A DNA stretch of 64,000 nucleotides from Leifsonia poae (GCF_020009625.1 NZ_JAIHLP010000002.1:2976001-3040000), one strand, 5' to 3'; shown: positions 1 through 9,634, counted from the stretch's first letter. The notes: generated from the letters alone by a model not told the origin. Numbers and translations are program-made.

Positions 1-46
1 GATCTGGGCGGCGCTGTTCGCGGAGGTGCCCGGTCTGCGAGGCTGA
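1..46 (+). CDS. 3' end of an upstream gene (partial)
   Basis: An open frame enters from the left edge and ends at TGA 44-46. Only about 14 C-terminal residues (ending FAEVPGLRG) are inside the window, too few to identify the protein. The stop lies 4 bp before the next ATG, so the two genes are probably in one operon. Confidence 0.45.
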   Translation, partial: IWAALFAEVPGLRG

Positions 47-50
47 GTGC

Positions 51-863
51 ATGCCAGCCAACGTCGAACTCCTCGGAATCGCCCGCACCATCGCCCTTCG
101 CGCCGGCGACCTCGCCCGCCTGCGTCGTGCCGAAGGCGTTGAGATCGCCGCCTCGAAGTCGTCGCTCAGCGATATCGTGACGCGCGCCGACCAAGAAGTG
201 GAGCACATCATCCGCGGGGCCATCGCGGCGGCGCGGCCGAACGACGGGTTCTACGGGGAGGAGTCGGGAGCAGAGACCGGGAGCAGCGGACTCACCTGGG
301 TCGTCGACCCGATCGATGGCACGGTCAACTACTTCTACGGCATCCCGTCGTACGCCGTGAGCATCGCGGTGGTCGAAGGCGATCCCGATCCGCAGACCTG
401 GCGCGCTCTGGCCGGTGTCGTGGTGAACCCGGCGGCGGGCGAGGTGTTCGCTGCTGCGGCCGGCGGCGGGGCGGCCCTGAACGGGCAGACGCTGCACGTG
501 AACCACGACACCGAGCTGGAACTCGCTCTGGTCGGCACCGGCTTCGGCTACGACGCGACCCGACGCGAACGACAAGGCCGCGTCGTCACCGAGCTGATCG
601 GCAGGGTGCGCGATATCCGTCGCATCGGCGCGGCGTCGCTCGACCTCTGCGGTGTCGCGGCGGGGCGGCTCGATGCATACTACGAACGTGGGCTCAACCC
701 CTGGGATCACGCCGCCGGTGCGCTCATCGCAGCGGAGGCCGGGGCGACCGTGGGTGGACTGAGGGATGCGCGGGCGAGCAGCGACCTCGTCGTCGCAGCC
801 GAGCCGGGGCTGTTCTCACGCCTGAACCCCCTCCTTCAGGAGTTCCACCGCGACGACTGGTGA
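51..863 (+). CDS. Inositol-monophosphatase family protein
   Basis: A 270-residue Mg2+-dependent phosphomonoesterase of the IMPase/FIG superfamily, expected to be cytosolic. The metal-binding motif DPIDGT-N begins at residue 86, an acidic EES lies upstream (YGEESG), and the C-terminal family motif NPWDHAAG is present. Length fits the family. The ATG has a GAGG about 8 nt upstream. The substrate cannot be told from sequence: inositol-1-phosphate, histidinol-phosphate (HisN type) and 3'-phosphoadenosine compounds are all used by relatives. It lies 4 bp after the preceding gene and is followed by a 150-bp AT-richer gap that should hold the next promoter. Confidence 0.85.
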   Translation: MPANVELLGIARTIALRAGDLARLRRAEGVEIAASKSSLSDIVTRADQEVEHIIRGAIAAARPNDGFYGEESGAETGSSGLTWVVDPIDGTVNYFYGIPSYAVSIAVVEGDPDPQTWRALAGVVVNPAAGEVFAAAAGGGAALNGQTLHVNHDTELELALVGTGFGYDATRRERQGRVVTELIGRVRDIRRIGAASLDLCGVAAGRLDAYYERGLNPWDHAAGALIAAEAGATVGGLRDARASSDLVVAAEPGLFSRLNPLLQEFHRDDW

Positions 864-1015
864 ACGCAGCCAGCCGCCGTAAAAGCATGCATTTACATGG
901 TGTTGATCAGCGGCGTCGGGTAGTGTTTATGAATTCGTTATATTTGCAGGCCGCGTCGAATACGCGGACTCGCCCGAAATCCACCCCCGAGAGAGACTGA
1001 AAGCCGACACGACAG

Positions 1016-1990
1016 TTGACTGCCGAGCCCCAGGAGAACACCGCCCCCACGCGCGCGGCCCTCGGGCAGGCGACCCCGGAAGATCCGGCCGAGCGGACCA
1101 TCCTGATCGACGGTGCACCGCCGGCGACGCGCCGTGAACGGCGCGAACGCGAGCGGGCGGAAGAGGCGCGAAAGAGGGCCAGCGACGGTCTCCCGAACCG
1201 GAGGGAGACGCGGGTTCCCCCGCTGCGCACCCCGGCAACGGGCACGCCCCGAGTGCGCACGCCGCGGGCGCACCGCTCGAGTGCGGCCAAAGGCATCAGC
1301 ATCCTCGCGATGACATTCGCGGCCACGATCGCGGTCGCCACTTCGGTGCCCGCGATGGCGTTGCTCACCCAAGAGGATGTGCGAACCCTCGCGTTGCATG
1401 CTCAGGCGCCGAGCGTCACGACGGGCGAAACCCAAGACTTCGTGGCCGACCCGGGCGCGACCGTCGCCACGATCGAACGCGACGGGGCAGCGGTCACCTC
1501 CGCCGAGCAGGTCTCGGCGATCAGCCACATGCGGATCGCCGAAACCTTCACCAACAACCCACTCGGCACGGTGCAGTGGCCCTTCCCTGTCGGGGTGCCG
1601 ATCTCCGACGGTTACGGACCACGCATTGCGCCGACCGACGGCGCCTCCACGAACCATCTCGGCGTCGACTTCGCCCCCGGCGCCGGAGTGCCGATCCAGA
1701 TCATCGCCGACGGCGTCGTGCGGGAGGTCGTACTGAGAGACAACGGCGGCTGCGGCGTCAACGTGACGATCGATCACATGATCGGCGGGAAGCTCATCGC
1801 CAGCAAGTACTGCCATATGCAGAGCGGGTCTGTGCGGGTCACCGCGGGCCAGCAGGTGAAAGTCGCCGATACCGTCGGGCGGGTCGGCAACACGGGCATC
1901 TCAACGGGCGCCCACCTGCACTTCGAGATCCTGCTGAACGGAACAGAGCACACCGACCCCTACGCCTGGCTGAAAGCCAACGCGAGCTGA
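1016..1990 (+). CDS. Membrane-anchored M23 family metallopeptidase
   Basis: 324 residues. The first ~95 are highly charged and Arg-rich (a disordered cytoplasmic tail), followed by one hydrophobic segment near residues 97-118, and the rest should be outside. The C-terminal M23/LytM-type domain keeps the zinc ligands: N-H-L-G-V-D (H214, D218) and H-L-H-F-E (H300, H302). This fits a peptidoglycan endopeptidase or a divisome activator. TTG at 1016 is the only start that includes the tail, because an in-frame TGA lies six codons upstream; no strong Shine-Dalgarno is visible. The AT-rich stretch around 921-945 (a possible -10 TATATT at 939-944) probably contains its promoter. Confidence 0.88.
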   Translation: MTAEPQENTAPTRAALGQATPEDPAERTILIDGAPPATRRERRERERAEEARKRASDGLPNRRETRVPPLRTPATGTPRVRTPRAHRSSAAKGISILAMTFAATIAVATSVPAMALLTQEDVRTLALHAQAPSVTTGETQDFVADPGATVATIERDGAAVTSAEQVSAISHMRIAETFTNNPLGTVQWPFPVGVPISDGYGPRIAPTDGASTNHLGVDFAPGAGVPIQIIADGVVREVVLRDNGGCGVNVTIDHMIGGKLIASKYCHMQSGSVRVTAGQQVKVADTVGRVGNTGISTGAHLHFEILLNGTEHTDPYAWLKANAS

Positions 1991-2060
1991 GCGAAAACGC
2001 TCGTGCCGACTGTCGACGGGAACGCGGAAGAAGCCACCACCCGGCACGAACGCGTGAACG

Positions 2061-3767
2061 TCAGGCGAGCCAGACGGTGACATCCCGCGGGATCGTTCGC
2101 CCCACCACGGGAGCACTCGCGAGCACGACCTCGCCCGCCGGAAGCGGGATCGGGGAGACCCCGAGATTCGACACCACCGAAATATTCCCGGAACGGAATG
2201 CGATGACATTCTCGTCGGAGGGCAGCCACTCGACGGTTCCGAAAGCGAGGTCGTTGGCGCGGCGGAGCGACAAAGCCTCCTCGTAGAGCGACAGCGTGGA
2301 ACCGGCGAGACCCTCCTGCACATCCCGGGCGAACGAAGCCCAGGTCGCCGGCTGGGGAAGCCAACTCGCCGAGCCCGGCCCGAAACCGTACGAAGGCGCA
2401 TCCGACTCCCACGGGATCGGCACGCGGCACCCGTCGCGGCCGTACCGCTCCCCGTGGGTGCGAAACCAGGTGGGATCCTGACGGGCGGAGTCGGGAAGAT
2501 CGACGACCTCGGGCAGCCCGAGCTCCTCCCCCTGATACAGGTAGGCCGAACCGGGCAGCGCCAGCATCAGGGCGGTGGCGGCGCGGGCACGGTTCAGGCC
2601 GAACGCAGGATCGGGCAGACCGGTGGACGTCGGCCCCAAACCGTGCCCCTGCGGGTTCTCACCCTCAAGCGCGAGGCGCGTGGCGTGCCGAACGACGTCG
2701 TGGTTCGAGAGCACCCAAGTGCTCGGGGCGCCGACACCGGCGAACGCCGAGATCGACTGGTCGATCACGTGGCGGAGGGCCGCCGCATCCCACGGGGTCT
2801 CGAGGTAGCCGAAGTTGAACGTCTGCTGCATCTCGTCGGGGCGCACCCAGCGGGCGAGCTTCTCGAGGGGCTCCACCCAGGCCTCGCCGCACAGCACACG
2901 GTCGCCCTCGTACTCGGCCAGCACCCGGTGCCAGTCGCGGTAGATGTCGTGCACGCCCTCCTGCGCCCAATAGGGCGGGGTCGGCGGTTCGGCCGCGTCG
3001 CTGCCGATCTCAGGCTCCAGCGCCACACCGCCGCCCATGCTGCCGGCGTGCTCGGGCGGCGTGTAGTCGGGCAGCCCGGCCGCTTTGACCATGCCGTGGG
3101 CGACGTCCACACGGAAGCCATCGACGCCGCGGTCGAGCCAGAAGCGCAGGATGCCGCGGAACTGCTCGCGCACCCAAGGGTTCTCCCAGTTCAGGTCTGG
3201 TTGCGATGTGTCGAACAGGTGCAGGTACCACTGGCCGGGTGTTCCGTCGGCCTCTGTGACGCGCGTCCATGCGGCACCGCCGAAAACGGACTCCCAGTTG
3301 TTGGGCGGCAAGGAGCCGTCGCCTTTGCCGTCGCGGAACATGTAGTGCTCGCGCTCCGGGCTTCCGGGCGCCGCGGTGAGGGCGGCCTGAAACCAGGCGT
3401 GGTCGCTGGAGGTGTGGTTCGGCACCAGGTCGATGATCACCCGAAGGCCCAGCGAGTGGGCGGAGCCGAGGAGCTCGTCGAAGTCGGCGAGCGTTCCGAA
3501 CAGCGGATCGACGTCGCAGTAGTCGGCCACGTCGTACCCGGCGTCGCGCTGCGGTGAGGTCTGGAACGGGGACAGCCAGACTGCGTCGACGCCGAGCGTG
3601 CGCAGAGACGGGAGTCGCCGCGTGATGCCGGGGAGGTCGCCGACGCCGTCGCCGTTCGCGTCGGCGAAGGAGCGCGGATACACCTGGTAGATGACGGCGG
3701 AACGCCACCACTCGCGGCCGGGTCGGCTCGGCGAGAGCGTGGATGCGGTCTGATCTGAAGCGGGCAC
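2061..3767 (-). CDS. GH13 alpha-glucosidase / oligo-1,6-glucosidase
   Basis: 568 residues, no signal peptide, so a cytosolic exo-acting enzyme releasing glucose from short alpha-glucans. All GH13 blocks are present: region I DLVPNH near residue 113, the alpha-glucosidase block QPDLNWENP near 189, nucleophile D221 in GFRVDVAH, acid/base E295 in LCGE, and the stabilising D357 in SNHD. The start is GTG 3767 with AGGA 5 nt upstream. The same frame stays open further upstream, but that extension is Arg-rich and unlike the family. It is transcribed divergently from a second GH13 gene, so the 110-bp gap probably carries both promoters. Specificity (maltose or isomaltose) is not resolved. Confidence 0.92.
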   Translation of the reverse strand: MPASDQTASTLSPSRPGREWWRSAVIYQVYPRSFADANGDGVGDLPGITRRLPSLRTLGVDAVWLSPFQTSPQRDAGYDVADYCDVDPLFGTLADFDELLGSAHSLGLRVIIDLVPNHTSSDHAWFQAALTAAPGSPEREHYMFRDGKGDGSLPPNNWESVFGGAAWTRVTEADGTPGQWYLHLFDTSQPDLNWENPWVREQFRGILRFWLDRGVDGFRVDVAHGMVKAAGLPDYTPPEHAGSMGGGVALEPEIGSDAAEPPTPPYWAQEGVHDIYRDWHRVLAEYEGDRVLCGEAWVEPLEKLARWVRPDEMQQTFNFGYLETPWDAAALRHVIDQSISAFAGVGAPSTWVLSNHDVVRHATRLALEGENPQGHGLGPTSTGLPDPAFGLNRARAATALMLALPGSAYLYQGEELGLPEVVDLPDSARQDPTWFRTHGERYGRDGCRVPIPWESDAPSYGFGPGSASWLPQPATWASFARDVQEGLAGSTLSLYEEALSLRRANDLAFGTVEWLPSDENVIAFRSGNISVVSNLGVSPIPLPAGEVVLASAPVVGRTIPRDVTVWLA

Positions 3768-3877
3768 AGGATTCCTGACGTCGGTGTGCAGAGGGGAGCG
3801 GTCTGAGCGAACGTTGGTCGGGCCGGTCAGTATCGTACAGGCCCGATGCCGGGCGTTCGCTGGCGTCGGCCGGCAGC

Positions 3878-5749
3878 ATGCGCTTGAGTAGGGGAATGCA
3901 GCCCCATCACGATGGCTCCCCGCTCTATGTCTCGAACCAGGAACCGGCGCTCGGCGACACAGTGCTCGTGCGCCTGCGCATCCCACGCTCCTGGGGCGGG
4001 GTCGAGGCTGTGCGCACGCGATCCAACCCCGACCATGAGCCACGGTTCTCGGATGGCGTGCTCGTCGCCTCCACCGAGGGTGACGCATGGGATTGGTGGG
4101 AGGCGCCCGTCGTCGTCGAGAATCCGGTGCACGGCTACCGGTTCCTCGTGTCGCGGACGGATGGCCGCAAGGTGTGGGTGAACGCGACCGGCGTGCACCC
4201 GATCGAGACGCTGGACGCCGAGGACTTCAAGCTCGTGACCTACGCCGCCCCGCCGTCGTGGGTGAAGGAGACGGTCCTCTACCAGGTATTCCCCGACAGG
4301 TTCGCGCGTTCGGCTGCGGCGGACGGGCGCCCGGCGCCCGAGTGGGCCCTTCCGGCGCAGTGGAGCGACCCCGTCGACGACGTTCCGCCGGGGAGGTCGC
4401 AGCAGTTCTACGGCGGCGACCTCGACGGTGTGATCGAGCACCTCGACCACCTCGACGGTCTCGGCGTGACCACCATCTACCTGACACCGGTGTTCCCGGG
4501 TCGGTCCAACCACCGGTACGACGCGTCGAGCTTTGCCGAGGTGGACCCGCTTCTGGGCGGTGACGAGGCGCTCATCCGGCTTGTCGTGGCAGCCCACGGG
4601 CGCGGGATGCGCGTGATCGGCGACCTCACCTCCAACCACTGCGGCGACGGCCACGAGTGGTTCCGGGCCGCATACGGCAACCCGGATGCGCCGGAGAGTG
4701 AGTTCTTCTACTGGCTGAACGACGAGCACACCGAGTACGTCTCGTGGCTGGGCGTGCCGAGCCTGCCGAAGTTCAATTGGAACTCGGCGGAACTGCGGCG
4801 CCGCTTCATCGACGGCCCCGACTCGGTGGTGGGGCGCTGGCTCGCGGCACCGTACGGGCTCGACGGCTGGCGGATCGACGTGGCGAACATGACTGGCCGG
4901 TACCGCGACCAGGACCTCAACGAAACGGTGCGCCGCACGATCCGCCGCACGATGCTCGCGGTGAACCCGGACACCATCCTGCTCGGAGAGTCGACGAACG
5001 ACGCATCCAGCGACTTCCAGGGCGATGCCTGGCACGGTGCGATGACGTACACGAACTTCACCCGCCCGGTGTGGGGTTGGCTCTCGGAGGAGAACCGCGA
5101 ATCCTCCTACTTCGGCCTGCCGTTCGGCACGATCCCGCTTTACACCGGCAAGCAGCTGTTCGAAGCGCACCGCCAGTTCACGGCGGGCTTTCCGTGGCGC
5201 ACACGTCTCGGCACGATGAACGCCCTCGACACCCACGACACACCCCGGTTCCTGACGAATGCGAGGCCGGGAACCGTTCCGGTGGCGCTCGGTCTGTCGG
5301 TGACGCTGCCAGGCATCCCGGTCGTGTTCGCCGGCGACGAGTTCGGGCTCACCGGCGTGGACGGCGAGGCCTCACGCACGCCTCTCCCATGGGGCACCGA
5401 GCACACGGATGCGGCCGGTTCCATCGACCTCTACACGCGGCTGCTCGGGCTGCGACGCTCGCACCCGGCCCTGAACGGCGGCGGGATGCGCTGGCTGCAC
5501 ATCGGCGACGACGTGCTCGCTTTCGTGCGCGAGTCGGCCGAGGAGAGCATCCTCGTGCTCGCGGCGCGGGCCGATGCGATGGTGGTTCTCGACCTCAGCG
5601 AGGTGGCCGGTGCCCCCTCCGCAGTGCGCCTTGTCGGCGACGCGGTTCTCGACGCCACGCGTGAGGCCGTGCTGCTCACGGCGGTGGGGCCGACATTCGC
5701 GGCCTGGTCCCTCCCGGCCGTCGGGGTGCCGAGATTCGACGCGTCCTGA
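3878..5749 (+). CDS. GH13 neopullulanase/cyclomaltodextrinase-like enzyme
   Basis: 623 residues, cytosolic. An N-terminal beta-sandwich-like domain (about 1-120) precedes the catalytic barrel, the layout of cyclomaltodextrinase and neopullulanase. Catalytic residues are D334 in GWRIDVAN, E371 in LLGES and D454 in THDTP; region I reads DLTSNHCG. It would linearise or debranch maltodextrins that the divergent alpha-glucosidase then finishes. The start is uncertain: ATG 3878 has no Shine-Dalgarno, and ATG 3896 (six residues later) has AGGGG too close. A possible -10 TATCGT lies at 3831-3836. Confidence 0.88.
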   Translation: MRLSRGMQPHHDGSPLYVSNQEPALGDTVLVRLRIPRSWGGVEAVRTRSNPDHEPRFSDGVLVASTEGDAWDWWEAPVVVENPVHGYRFLVSRTDGRKVWVNATGVHPIETLDAEDFKLVTYAAPPSWVKETVLYQVFPDRFARSAAADGRPAPEWALPAQWSDPVDDVPPGRSQQFYGGDLDGVIEHLDHLDGLGVTTIYLTPVFPGRSNHRYDASSFAEVDPLLGGDEALIRLVVAAHGRGMRVIGDLTSNHCGDGHEWFRAAYGNPDAPESEFFYWLNDEHTEYVSWLGVPSLPKFNWNSAELRRRFIDGPDSVVGRWLAAPYGLDGWRIDVANMTGRYRDQDLNETVRRTIRRTMLAVNPDTILLGESTNDASSDFQGDAWHGAMTYTNFTRPVWGWLSEENRESSYFGLPFGTIPLYTGKQLFEAHRQFTAGFPWRTRLGTMNALDTHDTPRFLTNARPGTVPVALGLSVTLPGIPVVFAGDEFGLTGVDGEASRTPLPWGTEHTDAAGSIDLYTRLLGLRRSHPALNGGGMRWLHIGDDVLAFVRESAEESILVLAARADAMVVLDLSEVAGAPSAVRLVGDAVLDATREAVLLTAVGPTFAAWSLPAVGVPRFDAS

Positions 5750-5815
5750 ACTCGCGGCTCGGTTCGGCACGCCGTGACCGGATACGACTCGGCTGACCCG
5801 GGCCGGGCCGGGCCG

Positions 5816-6691
5816 TCAGGAGTGCCAGTGGGCTGGGCGCGTCAGGGTGCCGGGAAGCCGGGTTCGCGCGTCACCTTTCCCCGCGTTCACCTGCACCTGG
5901 GTGAGGTAGAGCGCGCCGCGCAGGTCGGCGCCGGCGAGATCTGCGTCGCGGAGGTCGGCGCCGATCAGATCGGCTGCGGCGAGGTCGGCGTCGCGCAGAT
6001 CCGCCGCGATGAGCAGTGCGCCGCGCAGATCCGCTCCACGTAGATCGTGGCCGCGGAGGTCGGCTCCGAGCAGGTCGGCGCCCGGTGCGATCCGTGGAGT
6101 CTTGCGACGCTTCCCGGCGCTGGGGGCGGTCGCGGGCTCGACGGCCGACCGCTGGGGGAGGGACGCCCGGGTCAGGCGGCTCGCCTCGCGCAGCAGAGTC
6201 GCGATCGGCGCACGCACGCCGTCGAGGTCGGTGGCGAGGATGCGCTCCACCGGAGACAGGGTGAGGGCCTCCACCTGGGCGGCGGCGCGCTCCAACTCGG
6301 GGTGCAGGGCGGAGGCTGCGGGCATGCGCCGCGCCTCGTCGAGATACCAGAGAAGCTCCTGCAGCTGTCGCACCAGCGGAAAGACCGCGAACATCGATGC
6401 CCGCTGCTCGGGCTCGTCCCGCCAACTCTGACCGCTGTACAGGCGCTGCGAGACTTTCTGGCCAGCGCCGAAACAGTCGAACACCGTGCACCCTTTGAAC
6501 CCGCGCTCGCGGAGGTGCGGGTGGATCGTGCAGCGAAACCCGTCGTCGAGGTTGTCGCACGGTTCGCCGGCCGCCTTGTCGACGGCGAAGTCGGCGGATT
6601 TCGCGAACGCGAGGGCGACGCAGCACAGGCCGGCGCAGTTCGCACAGTCGGCCTGCAGGTCGGGGCGAGCGCCGCGATCGATAGTGTGCAT
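5816..6691 (-). CDS. Pentapeptide-repeat protein with N-terminal Cys cluster
   Basis: About 291 residues. The N-terminus holds a dense cysteine set (C-x2-C-x3-CC, later C-DNL, FRC, GCTVFDC), which resembles a YkgJ-type zinc or iron-sulphur site. A helical middle follows, then about 16 A(D/N)L-type pentapeptides (GADLRG, AADLRD, GADLIG) that should fold as a right-handed beta-helix. The function is unknown to me; the repeat region is the regular A-D-L kind. I chose ATG 6691 because the Cys domain starts directly after it and GGAGG lies just upstream. It is convergent with the amylase gene. Confidence 0.8.
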   Translation of the reverse strand: MHTIDRGARPDLQADCANCAGLCCVALAFAKSADFAVDKAAGEPCDNLDDGFRCTIHPHLRERGFKGCTVFDCFGAGQKVSQRLYSGQSWRDEPEQRASMFAVFPLVRQLQELLWYLDEARRMPAASALHPELERAAAQVEALTLSPVERILATDLDGVRAPIATLLREASRLTRASLPQRSAVEPATAPSAGKRRKTPRIAPGADLLGADLRGHDLRGADLRGALLIAADLRDADLAAADLIGADLRDADLAGADLRGALYLTQVQVNAGKGDARTRLPGTLTRPAHWHS

Positions 6692-6800
6692 CCCTCCACA
6701 GTAGGCAATTCGCGCCATCTTTCGACATGTTCGCCGGTGCCGGAATAGCTCGCAGCCGGTCGCGTTAGCGTGGAGAGACGACACCTTTGAAGGAGAAAAC

Positions 6801-7757
6801 ATGACCGCGCCGCGTCGCACCATCGGAAACTCAGACCTCACGGTCTACCCGCTCTCGCTCGGCGGCAATGTGTTCGGCTGGACAGCCGACCGCGACACCT
6901 CGTTCGCCGTGCTCGACGGGTACACCGCCGCCGGCGGAAACTTCGTCGACACGGCCGACGGCTACTCGGCGTGGGTCCCCGGCAACACCGGCGGCGACTC
7001 CGAGCGCATCCTCGGCGAGTGGTTCGACGCCCGCGGCAACCGCGACGATGTGGTGCTCGCCACCAAAGCCGGCCAACACCCCGACTTCAAGGGTCTCGCC
7101 GCCGACACCATCCGGCGCGCGGCCGACGCCTCGCTGCAGCGCCTCGGCGGCGAGTACATCGACCTCTACTACGCACACTTCGACGACGAGACCGTGCCGC
7201 TCGAAGAGACCGTGACCGCGCTCTCGGCTCTGGTCGACGCCGGCAAGGTGCGCGCCATCGGCATCTCCAACTACTCGCCGGAGCGGGTGGAGGAATGGTT
7301 CCGTATCACCGAGGCGGAGGGGCTGCACCGTGCCGTCGCTCTTCAGCCGCACTACAACCTCGTCGAGCGGGACTTCGAAGATCGCTACCTCGCCGTCGTC
7401 GAACGTGAGAACCTCGGGGTCGTGCCGTACTTCGCGCTCGCCGCCGGGTTCCTCACCGGCAAGTACCGCGACGGCGTGCAGGTCGACAGCCCCCGCGCTG
7501 CCGGCGCCTCCAGGTATCTGGACGACCGCGGCCGCGCCGTTCTCGCGACGCTCGACGAGGTGGCCGCTGCACACGACGCTTCGATCGCGTCGGTCGCGCT
7601 GGCCTGGCTCGCGGCCCAGCCGACGGTCATCGCACCGATCGCCAGCGCCCGAACGCTCGAGCAGCTTCCGGACTTGATCGCCTCCGTGAGCCTGGAGCTC
7701 ACCCCCGCCGAACTGGCCGAACTATCCGACGCTTCCGTCGCAGAAGAGGCCGCCTGA
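6801..7757 (+). CDS. Aldo/keto reductase
   Basis: 318 residues, NADPH-dependent (alpha/beta)8-barrel oxidoreductase. The family signature is clear: start R-TIGNSDLTVYPLSLGG, catalytic D-x4-Y in FVDTADGYSAW, K in VLATKAG, and Y-x-H in YYAHFDD. AAGGAG lies 6 nt before the ATG. It stands alone, with its promoter in the gap shared with the pentapeptide gene. Substrate not predictable. Confidence 0.9.
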   Translation: MTAPRRTIGNSDLTVYPLSLGGNVFGWTADRDTSFAVLDGYTAAGGNFVDTADGYSAWVPGNTGGDSERILGEWFDARGNRDDVVLATKAGQHPDFKGLAADTIRRAADASLQRLGGEYIDLYYAHFDDETVPLEETVTALSALVDAGKVRAIGISNYSPERVEEWFRITEAEGLHRAVALQPHYNLVERDFEDRYLAVVERENLGVVPYFALAAGFLTGKYRDGVQVDSPRAAGASRYLDDRGRAVLATLDEVAAAHDASIASVALAWLAAQPTVIAPIASARTLEQLPDLIASVSLELTPAELAELSDASVAEEAA

Positions 7758-7873
7758 TAGGTGCCTGCGTCGGGCCGCCGCCCCCTCCGCGATGGATGGT
7801 AATACGCAGGGTCGCGCAAATGGTATCCTCGTACGGTTGCCAAAAACGTGCGGCTCAGGCCGACGCAGGCTTC

Positions 7874-7945
<72 letters not shown>

Positions 7946-7980
7946 CCGTCCTCCCGGTGCCGCGCACCGAGGAAGACAGC

Positions 7981-8054
7981 GGCGGGGTAGCTCAGGTGGT
8001 TAGAGCACACGGCTCATAATCGTGGTGTCGCGGGTTCAAGTCCCGCTCCCGCTA
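7981..8054 (+). tRNA. tRNA-Met (CAT), probably elongator
   Basis: Acceptor GGCGGGG pairs with TCCCGCT (G-U at both ends), anticodon stem CACGG/TCGTG with loop CTCATAA, T-arm GCGGG/CCCGC. The absence of the C1:A72 mismatch and of three G-C pairs in the anticodon stem argues against an initiator tRNA. A lysidine-modified tRNA-Ile2 cannot be excluded by eye. It is co-transcribed with the tRNA-Thr 35 bp upstream. Confidence 0.94.
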
Positions 8055-8056
8055 CT

Positions 8057-8090
8057 AGCCCCGAGATCTCGCCATCTCGGGGCTTTCTTC
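8057..8090 (+). terminator. Rho-independent terminator of the tRNA pair
   Basis: Perfect 11-bp stem AGCCCCGAGAT/ATCTCGGGGCT with a 6-nt loop, followed by TTCTTC, starting 3 bp after tRNA-Met. Confidence 0.9.
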
Positions 8091-8202
8091 ATGGGTCGGA
8101 TCGGTCTGCGATGTCTCAGCGCGTCGGTAAGGAACCTGCCTCAATAGATCGGTAACGCTTCGGGCCACCGTGGTGGTGACACTTCTCCTCGATGTTTGAG
8201 GG

Positions 8203-8310
8203 ATGAGTCGCGTTGAGCCTGTTGATCCTCGTGTCCGCCTCGCGATCGCCCAGTGGCCGCCGGATGCGCCGCGGGGAGCGGTGACGACGTTCCGTCTGGA
8301 GCACGGGATC
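8203..8310 (+). pseudogene. Transposase N-terminal remnant (IS481-like)
   Basis: ATG 8203 opens a frame whose first ~36 residues (VDPRVRLAIAQWP, then DAPRGAVTTF and EHGI) resemble the N-terminal helix-turn-helix of IS481-type integrase-core transposases as I remember them. After EHGI the similarity stops and the frame runs antisense into the acetyltransferase gene. It looks like a 5' fragment left after an insertion decayed between the tRNA terminator and the next gene. A database search is needed to confirm the family. Confidence 0.45.
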
Positions 8311-8322
8311 GCGGTAGACGTT

Positions 8323-9414
8323 CTATGCGATGCTCTTGCGCCATCGCGCGGAGAAGCAGGTCGCGGCGAAGCCGATCGAGTCGTTGACGTCGAGCATGGG
8401 GCTGTTCTCCTCGGCGTTGACTGTCTCAACGCGTTCGCAGGCGGGGAACCGTGCGGCCAGTTCGCGGAGGTTGGTGAGCTTCAGCAGCATCCCGAGTCGG
8501 CGTCCGCGGTGCTCGCGTAGAACCAGGGTGTCCATCTGCTCGGCCGGCCGATCGGACTCGGCCGACACGTCGAGTTCCGTGAACCCGGCAGCTTGTCCTG
8601 TCGCCTCGTCGACCGCGATCGACGTCAGTGCGACGCGGGGGCTCTTCGCCCAGAGGTCGTCCACGGAACGGACGCGGTCCGCCGTCCAGACGTCGGTCAG
8701 CTGGACGCCGGCGTTGGGAGCGTCGGAGCTCATCCTGGTGCGAAGGAGCGCGATGGCTTCGACCCACTCCTCTGGCGTCCGGCCCTGCCAGGTGACTGTC
8801 CGGTAGCCGGCGGCGGCCGTGACCGCCTCGCCCAGTCGGGTGGAGAACGCCTCCGCGTCGACGGGCAGCGGCAGAGCGCTGACGCGCCCCACCTGTTCGA
8901 GTGAGAAGCCATGACGCCGCAGGAATCGCGTCGATGGGAGATCGATCGGCACCGACCCGAACCCCGTCGGTGCCGGAACCGCCTCGCCCTCGACGCCTGC
9001 CGGATAAGTCGTCTGATTCTGAATGATGGAGCGGCCGGCATCCTGAGCCACCTGCTCCAGGTGGCCGTAGAGCGCCGAGCCGATGCCACGGCCACGGAAC
9101 TCGGGAAGGACGGAGATCGCGCCCCAGCATTCCCCAGCACCGACCGGCAATGCCAGGTTACCTCGTGCTACGACGCGGCCGCCGACTTTGGCGACGAGTC
9201 CAGCCATAGGCCTCGACTCGTCCTTCCAGTCCGGCAACTGTTCGGCCGCGGTCATGACCTCGCCGGTGTAGCCGCGGAGCTCCGCCTCGACGGCGCTCCG
9301 AACCGCGGCCATGGCGAGGAAGTCCGCCGCATCCGCTGCGTCGATGCTAACCGGGACGACGAGCGCTTCGATGGTGAAGCCCGAGAGCGTGACGGTGGGA
9401 TCTGAAGAAGACAT
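8323..9414 (-). CDS. Tandem GNAT-family N-acetyltransferase
   Basis: 363 residues containing two GNAT folds. The first has the acetyl-CoA loop in VLPEFRGRGIGSALYGHL (about residues 102-119). The second, degenerate one has VLREHRGRRLGMLLK near residue 300 and the usual NxxxN-type end (NAEENSPMLDVNDSIGF). The two-domain layout is typical of actinobacterial acetyltransferases such as mycothiol synthase or aminoglycoside-type enzymes; the acceptor is unknown. AAGAGG precedes the ATG. It ends 12 bp from the transposase remnant. Confidence 0.85.
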   Translation of the reverse strand: MSSSDPTVTLSGFTIEALVVPVSIDAADAADFLAMAAVRSAVEAELRGYTGEVMTAAEQLPDWKDESRPMAGLVAKVGGRVVARGNLALPVGAGECWGAISVLPEFRGRGIGSALYGHLEQVAQDAGRSIIQNQTTYPAGVEGEAVPAPTGFGSVPIDLPSTRFLRRHGFSLEQVGRVSALPLPVDAEAFSTRLGEAVTAAAGYRTVTWQGRTPEEWVEAIALLRTRMSSDAPNAGVQLTDVWTADRVRSVDDLWAKSPRVALTSIAVDEATGQAAGFTELDVSAESDRPAEQMDTLVLREHRGRRLGMLLKLTNLRELAARFPACERVETVNAEENSPMLDVNDSIGFAATCFSARWRKSIA

Positions 9415-9634
9415 GAAACCTCTTTGTTCGCAGGATCGATCGACTCACCCACGGTCGTGGGAGGAAGGGAATCGCTGCTAGAGGATCACGAGGTCCAGCA
9501 TTCCACAGCAGCGCCCCGGACAACAAGGCCCCGTGATCGCCTTGATGGATGCTGCCGCTCTCAGACCGATCGCGAATCAGACGCGGCAATCGTAGCCGCG
9601 CTCGTGCTCCTGTTGCTGTGCTGCTGCCGCCCGG

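Noticed and set aside
1989..2002. GAGCG-AAAA-CGCTC hairpin at the M23 stop
   Set aside because: Only 5 bp and no T-run; too weak to call a terminator.
3768..4088. Upstream extension of the alpha-glucosidase
   Set aside because: Arg/Pro-rich, overlaps the divergent amylase gene; GTG 3767 with AGGA fits the family length.
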